A stretch of 64,000 nucleotides of DNA, taken from positions 1,794,537 through 1,858,536 of the forward strand of contig JAKCOZ010000011.1 in assembly GCA_022605955.1 (NCBI GenBank), written 5' to 3'. Below the pieces are notes generated by a model, which was given only the letters and a program-made list of their open reading frames with translations, was not told the DNA's origin and did not search any database. Every line of letters starts with the position of its first letter. The first letter of the stretch is position 1. Of this stretch, positions 55,222-64,000 are shown piece by piece. This DNA comes from Rallus limicola (Eukaryota > Chordata > Aves > Gruiformes > Rallidae). Both the position numbers and the translations under genes were made by a program.

Positions 55222-58200
55222 GAAAAACTTAGTAACCTTTCCCTCTGTTGATTAAATGCCTCCGTGTCGTATGTAATGCAGGAGTGGATGGGGGTGAAAT
55301 TTGTACATGTCTTTTAGTGTTTCTATTGTGGGCACGAGGAAGTAATTATACTGTGGGTCTGCTCTGTGTAGGCACTTAGTGGGAAGTGATGTGTTCTGGC
55401 CTGTGTTGGTGTTGAGTGGAGTATACGCTGTGGAGTACTGCTGACATGCAGATGACGCCTGGAAAAGGTTGGCATGAAAGCGTTGGAGCTTGTGACAAGA
55501 AGAGCTGCCAAACAAGTGGGGAGCCTTGGGAGTTGAGAGCAGAGCCTAAAAATACTGAGCCATGGTGTGAACCTCTTTCTAAGGGGTCTATAAAGTTTAA
55601 GCAAAACAGTCCCCAATTCGCTACTGGGAGCCTATCTGTCTGCAGGGAAACTTGTAAGTGTCTAAGCATAAAATAGGCTGGAAACCTTTGATATAAGTGG
55701 AGTAGTAACATCAAAGCCATGATGTGTACCAAGCAGGTGGGCAGAAGATGGGATGGTACAACCCTGCCGCCTTCTTCTAGAGACAGTTCTCTGGCCAGAG
55801 ATAACGTGTGATACAGGAGCCCACTGACTCCCAGAAATGCATTGTACACTTAATAATACATGTCAGTGGATAGGTTAACATCATTCTCAGATTATTAATA
55901 AAGATAGCAAATGGGAAGGAAAAAACCCAACCCATGCATTGTTTAGGCAAGATATTTCTTTCCTTAGGCATCTCTCCTGGGAAGACCTTGGTACTTGTAA
56001 ATGAATCTGCCGCCTACCTTGTATGCCTTCATTTTAATGTGGGGATTGAGGAGGAGCCAGCTATCGGCAAACCAGCCAGAGATGGATGCGTTGGACAGTT
56101 GCCACTAATTACTGTGGCGTCTGACAATTAGCTGTTGTTAAGCCTTTCCTTGCAAGTTCTCAACTGTGCATCAGGGAAACAAAAACAAGGACCTGGAGAA
56201 AGGCAAGAGCTGTCCTTGCAGTAGTGTTGTAAATAAAATTAGAAATACCCAAACAAGTCCTGGGTGGTGGTTAGTTTATTGATCTTGCTCAAATCAGAAC
56301 ATAGAGTTGGCTCTGACTTGGTTCCTTTTGAGTGGAGCAGGCAGGACTTGATGCACCCAGAAGGTCTTTGGGGTCTTCTTGCTGTTGGGCTCAGCCGTAG
56401 TCTGCAAAGTTCTTACGCCTCTTGCCTATAAAACAGGTTTGAGGCTGCCTTACTTTGCTGTCAGTCAGCAACATCTGCAAAATGTTGATGTTAATCTTAG
56501 AATTCCTAACAAAAATCAAGATTTAATGGAAATAAAAAGGTTCAAAGAACTCTTGCGATTGGTTTCTCGCATTTGCCTCCAGGGTCTTCTGACTTTGTTT
56601 TTACTTTGTGGCAGTGATGAATCGCACCAAGCCTTTTGCAAGTGTCTCAAGGGTGTATTTAGTTAGGAGTAACGATTGAGCTGGAGCTGGCAGGTATCTT
56701 GAGGCTTTTGTACAGGAGCTAATTTGGCCCCAACCCCTCAGGAATCCGACCTGCTCTTTCTCTGGAAATGACTTTTACATCGCCAGGACAAGGATGGTTT
56801 TGATTAGAAAGGCCAAATGACAATTATTTCTTCCTTGTCAAAGGAGCTGTGGGGGAAGAAGAAGAAGAAGTTTTTGCATCAGTTGAATGTCTATCTCGCT
56901 GAGCTTGAATTTCAGACAACATTTCTCAAGCAGCAAGGCCCAGAGCATCTTCCGGTGTAGTTCATACAGGCACGACCCAGGCTGTGCACTGACTTGTGTC
57001 TCTGTATAATTCCATTGACTTGGAAGGAGTGACATGTAATCTCCAGACAGATCTTGAGTCTGTTTTAATATGCATCTCTGATCTATAATACATGCGCAGG
57101 CACGGCCATCCTTTTGGTTAGCGCTGAAAGCAGCTATATCTGGGACAGAAAGTGGCAGCTGTTTGACAAATGTAATAGAGTAGGTATTATAATAAGAACC
57201 AAAGTGAATTTCCTCTTCTTAAAACTGATTAAAGCAGGAGCAGCATTGCCAGTGTTTCTTGGGAGCCTAATGCTGCTTTGCAGGGGTGTCTTGCTTGGAC
57301 GCTTTGCTGTCCCTGTACCTATTCTTAGCCTGTTTACCAAAAGCTGCTGTTTGTGTATTGAGGCATTGCTCTGTTAACTCATGCTGTGTACTATTTATGT
57401 GCCTATGTAGATCCTTCTGGAGAGGGAAGGGATTATACCTGAGGTTTTCTGTTGCCTTCCCCTGCTTCTGTGCTTCATAAATCTGTAGGAAACAGAGATT
57501 AATGTTTCCATAGTATCTGAGTGTATTGCAGTGCTTCTGTGATGTAGGGAAGTACTGCCCAGTGCTTGTTGACACCAACCTTTGGATTTGGGATTTGTGA
57601 CATAGTTGAACTGATTCCAATGCTTGCTGCTGGAGGAGATGGCCTTGGTCCTTTTCCCTTTCTTGGCTCTGCAGTCCTTGTCATCTAACCACAACCTACT
57701 TTTGTGGGTTTTTTTGCAGGGACATGAGGGGGTTCCCTTTGTAGTAGGACTTGGGGGCAATGCTACTAGGCACCCCTTTTCCCCTTGCCATAATGATCTT
57801 GCTTGAGGCTATTCCTGTCTTCAGTCCAGCCTGGCTCTTCCAAGGCAAGAGGAGTGCTGGCAGTGCTGAGAAGGAGACATGCTCTCTTGGCAGGGCCTGT
57901 CTCTGTGTCCTGATACTTTCACCCAGCTCTGGTACTGTGAATTGGGTTCCTCAAGGCTGTCATGGATAGGTGCTGGGTAGGAGTTAGCTTCTCAAAAGGC
58001 AAAGCAAGAAGCAGGGCAGCGAGAAGCTGGGCTTGCTGCTGGAAGGGATGGGCACCTCACCCGTATGTTCTTGGCCCCTTCCCCTGGCAGCCGTAGGAGT
58101 GGCTGAGCATTATAAAGCTTGGGCAGCTGTAGAGTATATAGCGGGAGTGACAGAGCTGCTGTGCCATAGCAGAGGTCTGCTTCAGAGGTCTGCTCCAGCA

Positions 58201-59360
58201 CTCTTATCTTTATTGCAAATCTTGAGTCCACTCAAGACCAACAAGGGTGATTTAATGAAGCAGGGGGACTTGTTATAAATGAACACGCTGAATGGACAAG
58301 AATGGTTCGCTCTAGTGTATGGCTGTGAAGGTCACTGGAATAGGATGCTCGTTTTTCTGTCCCTGCGTGCTGCTGGGTGAGACTGAGGTTTGTGCTGACA
58401 CATGCAATCCCTCTTAATGGGGACTGGAGTTGTGCTGAAAGAAGAAAATGCCCCAGTTTGAAGGCTGCTTGGCAAGGAGTCAAACTGGAAAGATGTGGTA
58501 TCGGTACGAATCTTTTCAGGCTTTGGTGCTTCTTTTTATTGCCTGACTCTTCGTTCTGAGGCCTTCTTACTATGGCTTTTTTGAGAATTGAAATTAATAA
58601 ACTCTCTTATTTCCCATACATGGGAAGGAATGTCTTCATTTTGGCCCCAGTTTAACTGCAGATGAGATCTGTTTTGGGAACTGCCTTATGCAAAAGCAGA
58701 GAGGGGAGGAAGAGGAAACAAACACTCTGTAGCCTTCTCGCTTGGAAATGCAGTTTTAATGGTTCCCTGGTATTCATATAATGATTTAACTGGCTGTGCA
58801 ATCCTTGGGATTATTGCTCTTTCCAAATAACAACTTGAGCAGTAAAGATATCTTGTTAAATTGAAAAAAAAAAAGCATTGGCATATGTTGTTTTCAGAAT
58901 TGCATTTTAGTAATTGTTTGCGCTGACCTTTTGGAATCTTGGAGAGAAAATTTGTTTGCTTGACTTTCTTCCAGATCAGCTCCTGGCTATCTTGATATAG
59001 AGCAGAATTGAGTTGTTTTGGTTTTTTTAATTACATTCTGACAGCAAAGCCTATTTTTCTGTGTGCGTTACAGTCCTGGTTTGGTTTTTTTTTTTTCTTT
59101 TAAAGGTTAAGCTGTCTTGAGCAGGACTTCTGCAGAGGTAGCTCTCTGAAAGTTTGGTGAGGTGTTTTGTTGGTTGGTTGGTTGGGTTTTCTTAGCCAGA
59201 ATTTCAAGTCCTAAGTGTTTTTCCAAGATAATTATTGATTAATCAAGGAGAAGATTTTCGTTGTGTTTCTGAATGTCTAGAGGCATGCTGATGAAAGGGC
59301 TGTGGTTTATTGTTGGATTTTATTTAAGGCTTTGTTTAGCTTAAAATATTGTAATGTGTA
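55222..59360. other. long unique stretch, 4.1 kb
   Basis: No repeat or exon recognised. AAG repeat at 56,859-56,871; A-run at 58,864-58,874; T-run at 59,086-59,097; TTGG repeat at 59,169-59,186. Probably intron. Confidence 0.45.
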
Positions 59361-60090
59361 GAGCGCTGCCCATGGGACACCCCGACCCCCAGCAGCGCTC
59401 CAGGCTGGGGGCAGAGCGGCTGGAGAGCTGCTGGGGAGAAGGAGCTGGGGGTGTTGGGGGCCTGGGACTGCCCAGGAGCCAGCAGTGTGCCCGGGGGGCC
59501 AGGAAGGCCAAGGGCATCCTGGCTTGTGTCAGAGCCAGCGTGGCCACAGGGCCAGGGCAGGGATTGTGCCCCTGGGCTGGGCACTGGGGAGGCTGCAGCT
59601 CCAGTGCTGGGGCCAGTTCTGGGCTCCTCAGCATCAGAAGGACATGGAGGTGCTGGAGCGAGTGCAGAGAAGGGCAACCAGGCTGGGGAAGGGGCTGGAG
59701 GGCAAATCCTCTGAGGAGCAGCTGAGGGAGCTGGGGGTGTTGAGGCTGGAGCAGAGGAGGCTGAGGGGAGCCCTTCTCCCCCCCTGCCCTGCCCTGCCAG
59801 GAGGGTGCAGAGAGGTGGGCGCTGGTCTCTTCAGCCAGGGGCCAGGAGCTGGGACAAGGGGCACTGGGCTCAAGCTGGGCCAGGGCAGGCTCAGCTCAGA
59901 TAGTAACGATTTTTACTGAAAAGGTTGTCAGGGCCTGGCACAGGCTGCCCAGGGAGGGGTTGAGTCACCTTCCCTGGATATGTTTAAAAAAAAAAAGGTA
60001 GATGTGGTACTTAGGGATGTGGTTTAGCTTAGGATGGGAACAGTTGGACTTGATGGTCTGAAAGGTCTTTTCCAACCTGGTGATTCTGTG
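59361..60090 (+). mobile_element. CR1 LINE, chimera of group A and an older CR1
   Basis: 59,361-59,898 is clean group A, including the extended 5' part also seen at 7,788 (GGGACACCCCGACCCCCAGC). At CAGCTCAGA/TAGTAACGATT (59,899) it switches to an older CR1 3' end: GAAAAGGTTGTCAGGGCCTG, AAAAAAAAAAGG run, TTGATGGTCTGAAAGGTC and an octamer remnant. C form at the diagnostic site. Confidence 0.93.
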
Positions 60091-61342
60091 TTTGGGTCAC
60101 AGAACATTACTGGGTTTAGGGAAAAAAATTATTTCTTTCTTTATAACAAATGTTTACCAAAACTCTTGTGAAATCTGGTTCCTCGATGTCACTGGATTGT
60201 GGTCGCAACCACTGTGGGTTTGATATGTAGGAAAATGTCAAACATCTGAGAGGCTGCACGTGTCTGGGTGAAACCTGCCCTTCTCAGGGATGAGCCCAGT
60301 GGTTCCTCTTTTTACCCTTTTGAAATGTCTCTTTTTGGCATTCTTCCTCTTTTGCCTCTAAAATCTGACACCTCTTCAGATTGAAGGGTCAGAAAAAAAC
60401 AGATTGTGTGAAATCTCTCAGATCAGCGTTTAAGTATGAGTTTTCACATGAGAGCCCAATGCGCTGTGTGCTTTCCAAAGCTCTGCTTGGAGAGTTTGTG
60501 AGAGCTTGGTCCTTCAAATACACCAAAGAAAGCTCTGGGAAACAAGCATCCAAGAGCAGGTGCTGCAAATTTAGGGTTCTGCCAAGTTTTGAGAAACAGA
60601 GTTACACTGATGGAGATCTGCCTTTCTCAAGGGAAAATTAAGTCTCCAAACTGGAACAAGAGAACAGACACTGAAAATAGCTCCAGTAGCTCAATTTGCA
60701 GCTGGTTCTTCCCTACCTCTCTGTCTGGTCCATTAAGGCAGCATCGTATCTAAGGCTGAAATGCTGGTGTTACTTGTACAGATGACAGAGATAAGTGACA
60801 GAATCAAATGGGACCCAACCAGATGTCTCCTTAGATCCACACTGAGCTGGAGCTGGGTGATCAGAAGTGTGTATGATTTCAGCCCTATAATCAGGCTGAT
60901 TTTTTTTTTGCACATCCTGACTTGAAATAGTGGTCTTTTCATCCTAGAATTTGAATAGACAGACCTGAGGGGCACTCTGTATTTCCTGCTAAATTCTAGA
61001 TAAGATCTTCTACTGTTCCAGCTTGCAGAGCAGTTTAGGTGTGTGCTTCAGTGCTCGCAGGGCTTCCGCAGTTTGATCCACCCCTTCATTTTGTTGGGTC
61101 TGTTAGGAATGAATGATGTTCCTCAAGTTGTGAACACAAGAATGGTTTAGCTTTAAAAATAAAATAAGAAATCCCCTCCAAACATATGATGTAATGCCCA
61201 AATGCCGTGTTTAAACAGTTGCTAATTTGCAAGGGGATAAACTGGAATTAAACTCTGTCGGGCTTTCTAATTGTCAGATTCAGCAGAGCTTTGTGCTTTC
61301 AGATGCAGGATACCTGTGTGTGCCTGCTGGTGTTGGTATCCA
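60091..61342. other. unique DNA
   Basis: Single-copy; T-run at 60,901-60,909; no gene seen. Confidence 0.4.
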
Positions 61343-61929
61343 GCCAAGGGCATCCTGGCTTGTATCAAAAATAGTGTGGCCAGTAGGTCTGGGGAGGTGA
61401 CTGTGCCCCTGGACTGGGCACTGGTGAGGCTGCACCTTGAGTACTGGGTTCAGTTCTGGGCTCCTCATCCGAAGCGGGGCATCGAGGTCCTTGAATGAGT
61501 GCAGAGAAGGGCAGCCAGGCTGGAGAAGGGGCTGGAGGTCAAATACTCTGAGGAGCGGCTGAGGGAGCTGGGGGTGTTGAGGCTGGAGCAGAGGAGGCTG
61601 AGGGGAGCCCTTCTCCCCACCTGCCCTGCCCTGCCAGGAGGGTGCAGAGAGGTGGGCGCTGGTCTCTTCAGCCAGGGGCCAGGAGCTGGGACAAGGGGCA
61701 CTGGGCTCAAGCTGGGCCAGGGCAGGCTCAGCTCAGCTGGAAGGGCAAAGTTCTTCCCTGGCAGAGTTGTGGGGCTGTGGCACGGGCTGCCCAGGGAGGG
61801 GGCTGAGTCCCCAGCCCTGGGGGTGTTGAACAGAGGGGAGATGAGGTGCTGAGAGATCTGGGGCAGCACAGGACAGGGATGGTTGAATTTGATCTTAAAG
61901 GGCTTTTCCAGCCTGGTGATTCTGTATGA
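61343..61929 (+). mobile_element. CR1 LINE, older 5' part joined to group A core
   Basis: 61,343-61,560 is older (TATCAAAAATAGTGTGGCCA, GAGTACTGGGTTCAGTTCTG, AAATACTCTGAGGAGCGGC). From about 61,561 it becomes the uniform group A core and 3' UTR (C form). Tail ends GGTGATTCTGTATGAT. Confidence 0.93.
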
Positions 61930-64000
61930 TTTCCTTCAGCTTCTCTAGCTAAAGAGTTTGCTCAGGGGTAAGAGAAATGTTGCTATAAATCTTGATATGT
62001 ATATTTTTAAGCTTTACTTAGTGTCTGAATTGAAAAAAAAACAAAAGACCCCAGAACAAACCCATCTCTCTGGTGAGATGCAGCACTATGCTACTGTGTC
62101 TCTGAGTTTGTATCTTGTGTCTTTGCAGGCACTTCCCTTTGGCCAGGCCAGGCTAGGTCACTCCAAGGTCCCAGGGCCACTGCTGGGTGGGAGGCTCTGT
62201 GCTCTGCAGCTGGTTTGGGCTGCACATGGACTGTTAACTTGGTGTTTGGACTCCTCTCTCCCAGACAGCGACATACAAAACAAGGAACACATAGTTCTCA
62301 TTCATGTGGCTTTGTTCTTTGTGAGCAGCTTTCTCTGCTGGTGGCAGCTCTGACCTGTGTAACGCTTCATGTCTGCTGACAGGAGGGAACTTACTGTGGT
62401 TGGTTCCATCAGAAGGAGGTTTGTAACAACACTTCCTCCTCCTCCTCTCCAGGATGCTCCATTTATTGGGATTTTTCACTGACTTATTCCTTTAATCTTC
62501 AATTTTGGCACCGTTTCCCAGGGCTTGTGTGAGCAAAGCACTTTGCCAGCTAGCAGAGTGACCCAGCACAGGCAGCGAGGTTAGAGAGATCCAGAAGTTT
62601 TAGCATCTGCCTGTGGTGATGGAGGAGGGAAGAAGATGCATTGAAGTGGCAGTTAACAGAGTGGCTGCTTTTTTTCCTAGCTTTTTGTATTGAAAAAGGA
62701 AAAAATGGTCTTCTGGCTTGGAGCAGCTTCATATTAAAAGCTGACACAATCTGGAGTAGACTTAGTTTTTTGTGGTGCCATTAGCCAGCTTGGCATGCTG
62801 GGTGCTTTCAGCAGCTTTTCTTCCTCTAAGAAGGAACTGGGAGCGAGTTGCGCTGACGCTGCGCTTGGTCTGGAGATGCTGCTCTGGAAAACAGTCACTC
62901 TGGGAGAGGTGACATCTGGGAAGAGACGCTGCTGACTCACAGCATTGATATCTGCTGGGATGTGCTGGTTTTAAACAACTGGATTTCAGCAGCTTATAAA
63001 AATTGCAGAAAGGGGTGGGGAGCTGAGAGGCTGTCCTGTGATTGATGGTTTCTTATTTTGTCTGTGGTTTCTCTTCAAAAACAAGAATAAGAGTAGTGGG
63101 CTAGTTGCAGTTTATGGTGAAACTGTGCTTGGCCTGTTCTGTTTATTATTATTTTATTCCTCACACTCTGCTTTCCAACTTGACTTCCTCCTCTTTGCCA
63201 TTATTTTTACATAAATCTTTTTCCTCAGAATTTCCCTGTTGTCTGCCAGCTGTGGAGCAGCTGTGAGGATACCGGAAAACATGAACTACTCTTAAGAGCT
63301 ACTCAGAGATGTGTGGGTTTTGTGACAGAGGTTGGATTTAGCTGGAGCATCTTGTATGGGCTGCAGTGCCCTATAGCTACATGGGGATGTATTGAGAAAT
63401 TGTGGACTGGTTCAGACAACAGGCCTTTTGTTGCATTGCCTTAGCAACCCTGCCTCTCAAACAGGAGATGTTCTCACTCACACATAGTGTTGTTCACAGG
63501 AATGCTGGTTGTTTCTCCTGGTTTAGAGGGCTCATCTCAGGAGACACCTGTCCTTCTGTTCCCTCAACACCTCTTTTTTTTTTTTCTTTTTCTTTTGACA
63601 AGGTCTCCAGTCAGAAGTTGTTGGTTTTCTAGTGTTTGTCCTCCAAATCCCAGCAGCGTGTCCTGCTGTCTCTTGTCCTTTGCTCTATCTGCTCCTGTGA
63701 GCACAATGTGCTGCATTTAAATAAACTGTAATCTTTGCTAAATATCTGTCAAATATTGACTTAGCCTGTGATGTGAGCTGACTAAGCTGAAATTAATGGT
63801 TAATTCTGGTTTGTTTGGTATGTGTAGACCGGCTGTTTCATTGCAGATGGTAGAGAAAATTAAGTTCTTACCTTGACTCCATCTCAAAGGGAGCAAGGAG
63901 AAGCCTCAGGCGTACAGCAGCAGTAAGAAAAGACTTGGTGGAGATATGCTGGGGAGTGTTTGTAAATACGTTATTAGTTAGGGTGATAAAAGCTCTCCCT
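61930..64000. other. unique DNA to window end
   Basis: No repeat or exon recognised. AATAAA at 63,720-63,725 on the plus strand without a UGUA cluster. T-run at 63,573-63,584. Probably intron. Confidence 0.4.

Noticed and set aside
63720..63725. AATAAA as a gene end
   Set aside because: No UGUA cluster, no coding sequence upstream; such hexamers are common in AT-rich introns (also 21,561 and 58,591).

Overview
The window is vertebrate nuclear DNA, and almost certainly avian. The main evidence is the repeat content: I count 31 CR1 LINE segments, all 5'-truncated and many ending in the (ATTCTRTG)n octamer tail typical of CR1. There is also one solo LTR whose sequence I associate with bird endogenous retroviruses. 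By hand tally CR1 covers about 14-15 kb of the 64 kb (roughly 23%). That is far above the 5-10% usual in birds and suggests a lineage with a recent CR1 burst, such as woodpeckers and relatives; the lineage is an inference. There is no operon, no CRISPR array, and no rRNA or tRNA gene that I can recognise. I could not identify any protein-coding gene with confidence; nearly all long open frames are CR1 remnants or low-complexity DNA.

For description I sort the CR1 segments by their 3' ends (my labels). Group A has a very uniform GC-rich core and a tail with TTTAAAGGGCTTTTCC. Groups B, C and D have tails built on a CCCTGC/GCAGGG-type hairpin followed by GGTTGGA-like sequence. A few copies are older and more diverged.

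Layout. 1-3.36 kb: unique DNA with a candidate minus-strand terminal coding exon (1,104-1,295), a group C CR1, and a convincing plus-strand polyadenylation site at 3,332. 3.4-16.3 kb: GC-rich, CR1-dense, with a 20-bp/60-bp higher-order minisatellite (10.9-11.3 kb) and two pairs of duplicated non-CR1 segments (12.0/14.2 kb, and 14.9 kb with a partner at 27.5 kb). 16.4-18.06 kb: a striking composite block. It starts with about 710 bp of nearly pure G/A and a CpG-rich exon-like stretch holding eight perfect copies of a 10-mer. A strong splice donor and a CTCAG array follow, and then about 640 bp of A/T-rich minisatellite. 18-47 kb: unique DNA with scattered CR1, including one ancient L3/CR1-like relic at 38.0-38.8 kb and an inverted pair of near-identical CR1s at 43.3/45.2 kb. 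48.1-49.2 kb: solo LTR on the minus strand, directly abutting a CpG island (49.2-50.7 kb) with NRF1, E2F and E-box motifs. The island looks like a plus-strand promoter; everything after it would be a long first intron or intergenic DNA with three more CR1s.

The observations most worth a second look are the composite purine/10-mer/AT block, the mosaic structure of many group A CR1s, the 350-bp duplication framed by 31-bp direct repeats, and the LTR next to the CpG island. I did not find a clear new molecular system.
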